A stretch of DNA of 64,000 nucleotides. Origin: Mojavia pulchra JT2-VF2 (GTDB lineage: Bacteria; Cyanobacteriota; Cyanobacteriia; Cyanobacteriales; Nostocaceae). A program made the translations under genes and the position numbers. Below the pieces are notes generated by a model. It was not told the origin of the DNA. It saw only the letters and a list, made by a program, of their open reading frames with translations, and did no database searches. Below are positions 9,213 through 17,354 of the stretch, one piece after another; the stretch's first letter is position 1; the number at the start of each line of letters is the position of its first letter. The DNA lies in assembly GCA_019359325.1 (NCBI GenBank), contig JAHHHN010000003.1, positions 310,001 to 374,000 on the forward strand. The letters are read 5' to 3'.

Positions 9213-10322
9213 TTAGCTATATAACAATTTTTCATAAATTTCAGCTAACTTTTCTGCTGTTTTTTCCCAAGTAAATAACTTAGTTCTTACTAGTCCTTTA
9301 TCTACTAATTCTTGATAATAAACATGGTCGTTATGCAACCTTAGTACTGCTTCTGATATAGCTTTGCTATCTTTGGAGTTAACTAGAATTGCTGCATTTC
9401 CAGCAACTTCGGGCATGGCCGAGGTGTTAGACGTAATTACTGGAGTTCCACAAGCCATTGCTTCTAAAATTGTGATGCCAAATCCTTCGTGTAGTGAAGG
9501 TGCTACTAACACATCAGCAGCATTATATATTTGAACTAAAGTATTTTTATCTGGTTTGCCAAAGTAAGTGATATAATTTTCCAAGTTAAATTTTTGGATA
9601 AATTCCTTTTGTTCATTTGTGAAGTCTGCACCAACCTTCCAAAACTTTACCGATATTTCTTTTTGCTTCAGTATATTGAGAACTTCGAGTATTGTGACAA
9701 TATTTTTACGAGGATGGTTTGACCCTACATTAAGTAAGCAAATCGTTTTTGGAGATAATCCGTTATTGTGCCGAAAAGACTCAATTTCTGCTTGAGATAA
9801 TGGTTGAAATATAGACTCAACGGCATTAGGAGTTACAGAAATTTTGCTTGGTTCTATATTTAATAATTGAGTTGTATCTTTAGCTGTCACAGAAGAAACA
9901 GCAAAGATATGATTAGCGGACTTCATGCCTTTTACACCATATAGCCAAACAGTCTTACTAACAAATGGCAGTTGCACCGAACCTTGTAGATTGTCAGAAT
10001 AGTAAAAGTTGATGAGGTCATGACAAGTGACAACAACAGGTTTCGCAGGCTTTTGTAACCAGTAAACTATATGGGCTTCGGCAGGTTCAATTATATGAAA
10101 AATATCAGCTGTTTGCTGTTTTACTAAGCGTGGAAAGCGCCAGAAACGCTCGTAATATTTTCTGACTCTTAGAGATAAAGAGGAACTTGCTCTATCAAAA
10201 TGTCGGGGTGCTAGATCTACAATTTCCCAATCGGGTCGGACAGTTTTTAGACCGGAAATAATGCCGTTGGCATAGACATCCATGCTAAATTCTTGCATTG
10301 TACGGGCAATAACTACACGCAT
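9213..10322 (-). CDS. GT4 family glycosyltransferase
   Basis: A 369-residue GT-B enzyme. The second domain begins with LNVGSNHPRKNIVTIL (about residue 197) and holds a textbook GT4 donor motif, SLHEGFGITILEAMACGTPVI, with two glutamates seven residues apart, followed by TSAMPEVAG. This motif set resembles mannosyltransferases such as WbaZ/MtfB and other GDP- or UDP-sugar users, but specificity is not determinable. It is transcribed with its neighbours in the glycan locus, 43 bp after the next GT4 gene. Confidence 0.92.
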   Translation of the reverse strand: MRVVIARTMQEFSMDVYANGIISGLKTVRPDWEIVDLAPRHFDRASSSLSLRVRKYYERFWRFPRLVKQQTADIFHIIEPAEAHIVYWLQKPAKPVVVTCHDLINFYYSDNLQGSVQLPFVSKTVWLYGVKGMKSANHIFAVSSVTAKDTTQLLNIEPSKISVTPNAVESIFQPLSQAEIESFRHNNGLSPKTICLLNVGSNHPRKNIVTILEVLNILKQKEISVKFWKVGADFTNEQKEFIQKFNLENYITYFGKPDKNTLVQIYNAADVLVAPSLHEGFGITILEAMACGTPVITSNTSAMPEVAGNAAILVNSKDSKAISEAVLRLHNDHVYYQELVDKGLVRTKLFTWEKTAEKLAEIYEKLLYS

Positions 10323-10365
10323 TACTAATTTCCTTGTGCATCACACTCCGAATTTCAATATACAG

Positions 10366-11532
10366 TTAACTTTTGCTCGTGACATACTTATTGCTACTTG
10401 GCTGAATTAGGGTTTGCCAAAGGTTGATTAAACGTTCTGCAATTCTTTCGTGGGTATAGTGCTGATAAACTCTAGTTAGGCCATGTTGTGCTAACTCTTG
10501 CCGCCAAGTTGGATTACAAATCATTCGCTCTAGAATTGTTGCTAATTTTTCTGCTTCTCCTTCTGGAAATACCAAATCAGAACGCCCAATGACGTTAGCA
10601 ATTTCGCCACTGCTAGAGCCTACTACCGGAATACCCATTGCCATCGCTTCAATGAGGACGTGACCAAATTGTTCCTTCCATGTGGCAGCAGTTAGGGAAG
10701 GTAGAACCAAAACATCAAGCTTACTAATTTCTTCAGGTGCTTGTTCATGGCGTACTGACCCGCGCCAGATAACTAAATCTGCTATCTGCTGCTGCTGCGC
10801 TTCTCGTTTGAGAGCTTCTTCATAGGAACCAGAACCACAGATAATAATTCGGAAGTTGAGTCCTTTTTCTTTGAGTAAATGCGCGGCTCCAAAGATTGTA
10901 TTAACACCTTTTTCAGGAACTAATCTACCAAGAAATCCGATGTGAAACGCTTCATTTTTATTTTCAGGCGATCGCGGACTAAATAATTGGGTATCCACTC
11001 CCATCTGGGGCATAATTTCCATTAATCCCCTATAACCCCATTGGCGTAGTAAATTAGCTCCGTCCTGGTTACCAGGAAGCATCAGCTGAGCTGTATTCAT
11101 CACAAATTGACGTATCCAGCGACGTACAACAGGCAAGGTGCGATCCATGTTTTCCCAACCAAATACGACCATTGGCTTGCCTGTGATTCTACTCCAAATT
11201 GCTAACTCAAAGGTACAAAGTGAGAATACTTCTTCTTCAACTTGCACTACATCAGGCTGAAAATCGTTCAATACTTGCCAAAGTTGCCAAGGTGCATAGA
11301 TATGAGCGCCACCCCGGCCGGAAAAAAGTACAGGGGCTGTATAAACTTTGATATTAGGGTAAGGTTTTTCTACCTCAAAAACACGGTTCCACTCCAGGGC
11401 CTTCCAGTTGCTAGGAGTTAGCAAGCCGACTTCTACTTTACCAGTTTGGGCGATCGCATTGAGCTTTCCTTGGTTTACACCAACTACATAAGCGTGACTA
11501 ACAAAAAGTACACGCAGCTTAGAGTTCGTCAT
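10366..11532 (-). CDS. GT4 family glycosyltransferase (intact paralogue of remnant at 12441)
   Basis: A GT-B glycosyltransferase of 388 residues from the chosen ATG (MTNSKLRVLFVSHAYVVG). An earlier in-frame ATG at 11586 would start inside a 43-bp duplicated segment and is therefore less believable. Donor-site elements are FLGRLVPEKGVNTI, SLTAATWKEQFGHVLIEAMA and GIPVVGSSSGEI. Residues of the N-terminal strand-loop (SHAYVVGVNQGKLNAIA) are also found, nearly unchanged at DNA level, 1 kb upstream at 12441-12490, showing that a second copy once existed. It is part of the glycan operon. Confidence 0.9.
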   Translation of the reverse strand: MTNSKLRVLFVSHAYVVGVNQGKLNAIAQTGKVEVGLLTPSNWKALEWNRVFEVEKPYPNIKVYTAPVLFSGRGGAHIYAPWQLWQVLNDFQPDVVQVEEEVFSLCTFELAIWSRITGKPMVVFGWENMDRTLPVVRRWIRQFVMNTAQLMLPGNQDGANLLRQWGYRGLMEIMPQMGVDTQLFSPRSPENKNEAFHIGFLGRLVPEKGVNTIFGAAHLLKEKGLNFRIIICGSGSYEEALKREAQQQQIADLVIWRGSVRHEQAPEEISKLDVLVLPSLTAATWKEQFGHVLIEAMAMGIPVVGSSSGEIANVIGRSDLVFPEGEAEKLATILERMICNPTWRQELAQHGLTRVYQHYTHERIAERLINLWQTLIQPSSNKYVTSKS

Positions 11533-11562
11533 TGTGGGCAATCTTAACTGTATTGGAACATA

Positions 11563-11649
11563 ATTTTGTAATACCAAAATCATCAATTAGAATACTATGA
11601 GCGATATTTTGTAATACCAAAATTCATCAATTAGAATGCTATGAGCGAT
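11563..11649. repeat. Tandem duplication of a 43-bp segment
   Basis: Copy 1 is 11563-11605 and copy 2 is 11606-11649. They differ by one inserted T and one A/G change. Copy 2 covers the last codons and stop of the methyltransferase gene, and copy 1 reaches into the region just upstream of the next GT4 gene. The duplication is a scar of recombination at this gene boundary. Confidence 0.9.
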
Positions 11650-12379
11650 ATGCTCGAGCCAAGAGATTTTTTGTTGGTATTTTGGGACGACCTGCTCCTT
11701 CTGCAATAAAAATGAGTTGGTGTAATAAACACAAGTAGGTTTCTTTGAAACGTCCTAAGAGTGTTGATGCAGACCACTGTGGTTTGATCTCAACTTTATT
11801 AGCTTCAAATCCAGCTATTAATAGGAGATGGAGAAGAGTGTGTTCTGTAACTCCGAATTCGTGAGAAAGGTCATTATATCTGCACAGACAACTAAATACA
11901 CTACCCATATTAGGTGTTTGAATCACGAGGCAGCCATTGGGTTGTAATTTTTCTCGAATTTGCTTGAGAAATTGAGTTGCTGATTGCTTTGGCAAATGTT
12001 CCAAAATATCTAATGCGAAAATTACATCATACTTTTCTGCTCCTCTGAATTTATTTAGTTGTTCTGCATTAAATCTTTGCACAAATGTTAATCCTAATTC
12101 ATGGCAAATACCTACATTTTGCTCTGAAAGATCGAAGCCTGCAAGATTTTTATATCCCTTCTCTTTCAAAAATGTTAGTAAGGTTCCTTCACCACAAGCT
12201 ATATCTAAAATTTTGAGCGATCTATCTCTCGGTAACCAGTTATCTAAAGTACGTTGGAATGATTTAAAAATTTTTTCTTTTACTGTATGGTCTTTAACTG
12301 TTGGTCTACCAGAGATTTCGTTATATCGTTCATACAGCTCTCCGGTTGTATTGCTTGTAGACGCATCTTTTAAAGACAT
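11639..12379 (-). CDS. Class I SAM-dependent methyltransferase
   Basis: A 246-residue methyltransferase. Motif I is LKILDIACGEGTLLTFL (about residues 55-71), followed by an acidic residue in GFDLSEQNV. DVIFALDILEHLP matches the DxxxxxxVLEHL motif typical of Methyltransf_11/23 enzymes that methylate sugars or glycan ends. Its place among glycosyltransferases suggests O-methylation of a sugar or capping of the chain. The last few codons (RAYRS) fall in a duplicated 43-bp segment, so the native C-terminus may have been altered. Confidence 0.85.
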   Translation of the reverse strand: MSLKDASTSNTTGELYERYNEISGRPTVKDHTVKEKIFKSFQRTLDNWLPRDRSLKILDIACGEGTLLTFLKEKGYKNLAGFDLSEQNVGICHELGLTFVQRFNAEQLNKFRGAEKYDVIFALDILEHLPKQSATQFLKQIREKLQPNGCLVIQTPNMGSVFSCLCRYNDLSHEFGVTEHTLLHLLLIAGFEANKVEIKPQWSASTLLGRFKETYLCLLHQLIFIAEGAGRPKIPTKNLLARAYRS

Positions 12380-12431
12380 AATATTTACTCCTCCATCATA
12401 AATTCTGTTTAGAATTCCAATTTATTAGGAA

Positions 12432-12512
12432 ATTCCACTAGCGATCGCATTCAGCTTTCCTTGATTCACACCGACTACATAAGCGTGACTGCCAATAGTA
12501 CACTTAGCGATA
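12432..12512 (-). pseudogene. Remnant of a GT4 gene 5' end
   Basis: Read on the minus strand, 12441-12490 encodes SHAYVVGVNQGKLNAIA. It matches 11450-11499 of the intact GT4 gene at 46 of 50 bases, and weaker similarity continues to about 12512. No ATG, no downstream GT domain and no continuation of the frame remain. It lies directly upstream of the methyltransferase gene, so an ancestral GT4 copy was probably disrupted when this segment rearranged. Confidence 0.8.
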
Positions 12513-12641
12513 AATTGACTTCAATTTTTGCTTGTCCAGTACTTGCGAAGCTATCAACAGATCCCATCCTGCCCTACCCGCTCATTCATGCTGAAACAAG
12601 TGGCATGAGAAGCACCTTTTTTAAGGTAATGGCAAATGAAA

Positions 12642-13751
12642 CTATGCACTTAGATGACTTAGAGTAAACCTTCTGTCGATAAACCATTTTACTAAACGTT
12701 TCAGACGGCTCTGTCCATAGATCAGATCAAACCACTTCTGAAAAAGAGTATCTGGTAGATACTCACCCCAGCGAAATAGCCACTGTTGAGCTACAGACCA
12801 GTTACTAAAATTTGGATGAGTAACAAGCCGCTGATGTATTTTCCGACGCTCTAATTTAGATAAATGTTTAAAGCGAGCTAGTAAATAGCGATCGTGACAG
12901 ACTGCAACACTAAAATCCAAATCTGTCAGACTGTCTGCAATTGCTGCACCATAATTTTTTGTGAGAAACAGTTTTTGTTCTTGATGCACACGCTCTAAAG
13001 TCACTTGCTCCTTCTCTAAGGAATCTGCTGTCAAAGTTACTTGACTGGTAGTATTTGAGCCATGTAAGCGAAACTTACTCAGGACTTCTGGTGCAGACCC
13101 AATTACTGTGATAAACGGAGCAAAACGAAATATTAGACTATCTGCATTACGAACAAATGCTTCATTTAGAGGAAATATAAAGTTAGCTACTTCTCGCCGG
13201 ATACTAAGAGCTGATGCTGGGGGAATATTGTAAACGAATCCACCATTTTCCAAAGCAGACTGACCCATCCACCCTGAAGCTAAACGCCTAAACATTGGAG
13301 TTGATTTTATGAAATTACCCTGACCATCAATTTGAATCACATTATGAATAGCAAAGCCACATTGAGAATTAAGCCTAAATACCTCTAGAACTTTCTGTAA
13401 TTTATTATTTATCCAAATGTCATCCGCATCTAATAGGCAAATAATTTCACCCTTACTTTGCCTATAGGCTGCGTTTAATGCTGTAGCAACACCTCCATTT
13501 TCTTTGCGTATCAATCTGATTCTAGAATCTTTTTGAATATAGCTTTCGATAACTTCACAAGAGTTGTCTTTGGAGCCATCATCACAAACTATGATTTCAA
13601 AATGGGGGTAAGTTTGTTGAAGTGCGCTGTCTAGAGCTTCGCCAATATATTTTGCATAGTTGTAGTTTGGAACTAAAACTGATATCAATGGACTGTCGGG
13701 CAGTTGAGACAGCTCCATTGGTTGTAAATTTTGAGCTTGCAGTTTTTGCAT
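12642..13751 (-). CDS. GT2 family glycosyltransferase
   Basis: A 369-residue GT-A enzyme. The family 2 start is clear: ISVLVPNYNYAKYIGEALDSAL, then IIVCDDGSKDNS. The metal-binding DxD region is ICLLDADDIW (about residue 106). The remaining 200 residues form an acceptor domain without obvious membrane helices. It lies 56 bp after the GlfT2-like gene on the same strand. It would add one sugar to the growing lipid-linked glycan; the donor is not predictable. Confidence 0.9.
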   Translation of the reverse strand: MQKLQAQNLQPMELSQLPDSPLISVLVPNYNYAKYIGEALDSALQQTYPHFEIIVCDDGSKDNSCEVIESYIQKDSRIRLIRKENGGVATALNAAYRQSKGEIICLLDADDIWINNKLQKVLEVFRLNSQCGFAIHNVIQIDGQGNFIKSTPMFRRLASGWMGQSALENGGFVYNIPPASALSIRREVANFIFPLNEAFVRNADSLIFRFAPFITVIGSAPEVLSKFRLHGSNTTSQVTLTADSLEKEQVTLERVHQEQKLFLTKNYGAAIADSLTDLDFSVAVCHDRYLLARFKHLSKLERRKIHQRLVTHPNFSNWSVAQQWLFRWGEYLPDTLFQKWFDLIYGQSRLKRLVKWFIDRRFTLSHLSA

Positions 13752-13807
13752 TTCTTAACCCTTAAAGAGCTATAATTTAATATTTATTAAAAATATTTAT
13801 TAAGGTT

Positions 13808-15676
13808 TTACATTTGCTCCTTTAGCTTCAAATACTCTTTCCAAAATTTATAAGATGTTAAATCTTTAAAAGCATTCCTCCACTCTGAACTAACAGAAGA
13901 CCATCTAATCCCGCCTTTAATAACAACTTGTACCCATCTAATTAAGATTTTGATACAAGTTGACCGACTCATCTCATTTTTTTGTATAGAGTTATTTCCT
14001 TCTCTCAAAATCACAACTCTCTTTTTTGCAAATGCTTTAGGCCACCAGTCCTCATGGTCAGAACTCATCCATAGAAAAGCATCTTCATTGCTGAGTAAAA
14101 AGTTGGGAATTAAATGACCATTTAAAGTAAATAAAGCAATAAGTTTTTTTGAGAAAGTCAACTTAGTCTTTTGAACACTTGATTTTGTATAAATTTTGTT
14201 ATTGGGTGATTCTATAGGTTGTATACTCTGACTTTTATAGCTTTTGCTAAGTTCTACAATACCTGCATGTAGCTTCTCTGGATCACCAGTTTTTACTGTA
14301 CTTGAACCTTTCAGATAATCTTCAAATCCTCTGACTAGCATTTCTGCTGAATTATAGTCAAATATAAATAGCTGATATAATAAGCCTCTTGTCAGGAAAT
14401 TTACTGCATCTAAATATCCTATTGAGCTACGAATAGAATGAGTTATCAAATTATTACGAGTTGCATAATAAGCAACCCAAACAGGATTTTTTGCATAAAA
14501 AGGTTCGTGCCAAACCGCTATGCCAGGAAAAGCTACTATTGGGTTGCCAAGTCGTTCTTTAATCCTTAACCCGAACTCCATATCATCTACCTTGATGAAA
14601 TAAGGCATAGGCAGTCCGGCTTTTTCAACGATTTCTTTAGAAAAAGCGAAAAACCAAAATGCTCCGTAGTCTGGGCTTTCTTCAGAGATAAATATGTTAT
14701 TAGTAGTATTTTCAAGATTAAGTTTGTGCTTCAGAGGGACACGTCCAAACGGGCTATATACAGGTTTGCCATTAGCACCAAAGTGTATACCGTACAGCGC
14801 TCCCGCCTCATGTATAATATATTTTTCATACAAATCTAGCATAGCGCCAGATACTGCAAAATCTTGATTAGCATACTCATATAATGGAAAAAGTCTATAG
14901 ATAGATTCGCTGTCTAGTTCTACATCATCATCCATCAACAAAAAGTGTGTATATACCTCTTCTTCGATAGCTTGTATTAATCCCCGCGTGAAGCCTCCAG
15001 AACCACCTACATTTCTATTAGGGATCAATTGCACTCTTTGTTGAGCAAATTCATCTTCTTTTAAAGTGCTACCATTATCTACAACAAAAACTTTGAACTT
15101 TTTGTCTTGTAGCAAATTATCTTTTAATATGGTATTAACTGTATTTTTTACATAAGTTTCTTTCTTAAAAGTGCAAATAACAATACCCAAAGATACTTCC
15201 CTAATCTTGGGTTGGTCGGTTATCATTACGCCTTCTGTGAATAAGCCATTTTCACTCAAGCAAGTAATTTCAAGATAAACTCTACCAGCATATTCACTTC
15301 GCCAAGAATCTGGTAGGGAGAATTTCACAGGTTGGCATAATTGACATTGATCAAAGTTCTCTGCGTAAATAAGTTCTCTCTCGTCTTTATCATGATGCTC
15401 TCTGTAAAGAGAAACTTGAAAGTTACCCTCAAGCTTTAATAAGTAATATAAAGAGGTAATCTCGGTATATTTGGCGTAGAATGTTTCAAAAAACGAATTA
15501 AAATAGGTGTTTAAAGATAAAACACCATTTTTAATTAAAACAACCTCTGGGTGTTCTGAACTAAAATTTAGAGATGTACCCTCATGACATTTCATGTACA
15601 AGCTAGCGGTTTCAGATGTAGACGGAAATTGAATTCTGTTTACTACGTTCATCTGGCTAATATTGAGTGTTGACAT
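13808..15676 (-). CDS. GlfT2-like galactofuranosyltransferase (GT2)
   Basis: A 622-residue protein with the layout of mycobacterial GlfT2: an N-terminal beta-rich domain (about 1-165), a central GT-A domain and a helical C-terminal part. Visible motifs are IVICTFKKETYVKNT, VVDNGS, NVGGSGGFTRG (the loop that holds the UDP-sugar), LLMDDDVEL with the triple aspartate, IKVDDMEFGLR and GIAVWHEPFYAK with the catalytic-site W-H pair. GlfT2 enzymes transfer galactofuranose from UDP-Galf. The gene for the enzyme that makes UDP-Galf, glf, lies directly upstream in the same direction, which strongly supports this assignment. The acceptor and linkage are unknown. Confidence 0.88.
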   Translation of the reverse strand: MSTLNISQMNVVNRIQFPSTSETASLYMKCHEGTSLNFSSEHPEVVLIKNGVLSLNTYFNSFFETFYAKYTEITSLYYLLKLEGNFQVSLYREHHDKDERELIYAENFDQCQLCQPVKFSLPDSWRSEYAGRVYLEITCLSENGLFTEGVMITDQPKIREVSLGIVICTFKKETYVKNTVNTILKDNLLQDKKFKVFVVDNGSTLKEDEFAQQRVQLIPNRNVGGSGGFTRGLIQAIEEEVYTHFLLMDDDVELDSESIYRLFPLYEYANQDFAVSGAMLDLYEKYIIHEAGALYGIHFGANGKPVYSPFGRVPLKHKLNLENTTNNIFISEESPDYGAFWFFAFSKEIVEKAGLPMPYFIKVDDMEFGLRIKERLGNPIVAFPGIAVWHEPFYAKNPVWVAYYATRNNLITHSIRSSIGYLDAVNFLTRGLLYQLFIFDYNSAEMLVRGFEDYLKGSSTVKTGDPEKLHAGIVELSKSYKSQSIQPIESPNNKIYTKSSVQKTKLTFSKKLIALFTLNGHLIPNFLLSNEDAFLWMSSDHEDWWPKAFAKKRVVILREGNNSIQKNEMSRSTCIKILIRWVQVVIKGGIRWSSVSSEWRNAFKDLTSYKFWKEYLKLKEQM

Positions 15677-15776
15677 ATTTAATGCTTTTCTAGACGCAGC
15701 ATTCGATGGAATAAATTTCTAATTTACCTACAATAGAACGCTAATAGCTTGCTATGTGTGAGGTTGTTTATCATTC

Positions 15777-16907
15777 CTAGATTGTTAAATTCACTATTTC
15801 TTTCTCAAACAGACCAAGCGCGCGAACGACTGCTTGATCCATGTCGTAGTATTTGTAATCTGCTAGGCGTCCGGCAAATAGCACTGTACCGTTGAGTTTT
15901 TCTACTTCCTTAAGGTATAGATTCAGGCGATCGCGGTTATCTTCATTGAGAATGGGATAATAAGGGTCATTTTTTCCTGGTATATACGCTTGAGGATATT
16001 CCATTACCAAGGTAGTCTTGGGAGAGGTTTGTCCTGACAAATATTTCTGCTCAGTTATACGGGTGATATCGTAGTCGTTGGGGTAGTTAACTGTACCAAC
16101 TTCTTGATACAACTCTTGATCTAAAGTTTCAAATTGAAACCGTAAGCTACGATAAGGCAATTCGCCATACATATAATCGAAAAAGGTATCAATTGGCCCA
16201 GTGCAAAGTATTCGGTTAAACTTTACATCATTGATAATCTCGCGGTAATCTGTATTTAGGAGTACTTTAATGTTCGGGTGAGCCAGCATTTTGCGAAACA
16301 TCTCGGTGTAGCCCAACTTAGGCATACCCTGGTAAGGGTCTTGAAAATAACGATTATCTCGACTGATATAAACTGGAACACGTCCTGTAACAGCCCGATC
16401 AAGTTCCTCTGGTTTCACTCCCCACTGCTTCATGGTGTAGCGAAGGAAGATATTTTCATAAATATAATCAGCTAAAAAGCTTAGGTCGCCACTGGCACTT
16501 TCACGTAGCTTTAGAATGGGTACTTTAACTCCAAAACCGAAGTTTTCTAAAAGTAAATTTTCAAGCTTCTCTGCATATTTTGGAGGGAAAAGGGCATAAA
16601 GGGAATTCAAATTAAAAGGAATAGGAACTTTTTTACCCTCTACCACGCCTAGCACATGGTGATAGTAATGTCTCCACTCTGTAAATTGTGAGAGATAATC
16701 CCAAACTTTTTTGGATTTGGTGTGAAAGATGTGAGGGCCGTATTTATGAACTAAAATGCCATGCTCGTTGTAGTAATCGTAGGCATTACCGCCGATATGG
16801 TCTCGCTGTTCTACAATTAAGACTCTCTGCCCAAGCTCATTAGCAATTCTCTCAGCTATTACGCAGGCTGAATATCCAGCACCGATGATTAACCAATCTA
16901 TTTTCAT
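15777..16907 (-). CDS. glf: UDP-galactopyranose mutase
   Basis: The 376-residue flavoenzyme converts UDP-galactopyranose to UDP-galactofuranose in the cytoplasm, supplying the adjacent GlfT2-like transferase. The N-terminus binds FAD (DWLIIGAGYSACVIAERIA, then EQRDHIGGNAYDYYNEHGI). Family motifs include KYGPHIFHTKSKKVWDYL, the region around YTMKQWG, RDNRYFQDPYQGMPKLGYT, and a C-terminal FAD site in FAGRLADYKYYDMDQAV. Length and motifs match bacterial Glf closely. Its start overlaps the stop of the upstream 129-residue gene by four bases (ATGA), which indicates translational coupling. Confidence 0.97.
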   Translation of the reverse strand: MKIDWLIIGAGYSACVIAERIANELGQRVLIVEQRDHIGGNAYDYYNEHGILVHKYGPHIFHTKSKKVWDYLSQFTEWRHYYHHVLGVVEGKKVPIPFNLNSLYALFPPKYAEKLENLLLENFGFGVKVPILKLRESASGDLSFLADYIYENIFLRYTMKQWGVKPEELDRAVTGRVPVYISRDNRYFQDPYQGMPKLGYTEMFRKMLAHPNIKVLLNTDYREIINDVKFNRILCTGPIDTFFDYMYGELPYRSLRFQFETLDQELYQEVGTVNYPNDYDITRITEQKYLSGQTSPKTTLVMEYPQAYIPGKNDPYYPILNEDNRDRLNLYLKEVEKLNGTVLFAGRLADYKYYDMDQAVVRALGLFEKEIVNLTI

Positions 16908-17293
16908 ACAATTTCTCCTTGGTTCACGCTAAGAGGTTTTGAGATTTCAAACTCAACAGAAGATTCTGTAGTTTTGTCAACTTCTAACTCAATGAAAGTG
17001 TTTTCTGCTAAATTTTCTAGTAGAGATTGCAGTTTCATGCGATGGATGTACGGCCAACCACCCTCTTCCTCAATATTCTTCAATAGGGGATAAAAAGCTT
17101 GGCGATCGCTTGGCAAAGATTCCAGAAATAGACTGTCTCTTATTTCTTGATGCAAGCCCTCTAGCAATCGCAGCAATGCAACTAGTGTTAAACTATCACC
17201 CTGATAATTTTTGGCTGCTGATTGAACCATCACCGCGATCGTTTCTAACTCTGTATTATTCTCTTTTTGTTTCAGCCCTGTATTGACGTACAT
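16904..17293 (-). CDS. Hypothetical helical protein coupled to glf
   Basis: A 129-residue protein that I do not recognise. It looks mostly alpha-helical, is acidic and soluble, with no signal or membrane segment. Readable stretches are LTLVALLRLLEGLHQEIRDSLFLESLP and GGWPYIHRMKLQSLLENL. Its stop overlaps the glf start (ATGA), and it follows the large HAD gene by 61 bp, so it is certainly co-transcribed with the glycan genes. It might be an accessory to Glf or the HAD protein, but that rests on position only. Confidence 0.65.
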   Translation of the reverse strand: MYVNTGLKQKENNTELETIAVMVQSAAKNYQGDSLTLVALLRLLEGLHQEIRDSLFLESLPSDRQAFYPLLKNIEEEGGWPYIHRMKLQSLLENLAENTFIELEVDKTTESSVEFEISKPLSVNQGEIV

Positions 17294-17354
17294 GCTGGAT
17301 ACCGTAGAACGAAGTTGGGATAGTATAGTATTGATATCTAGGGAAAAACGGTCA

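Noticed and set aside
12461-12667. 68-codon plus-strand frame
   Set aside because: It lies antisense to the GT4 remnant and overlaps the end of the GT2 gene; no supporting signal.
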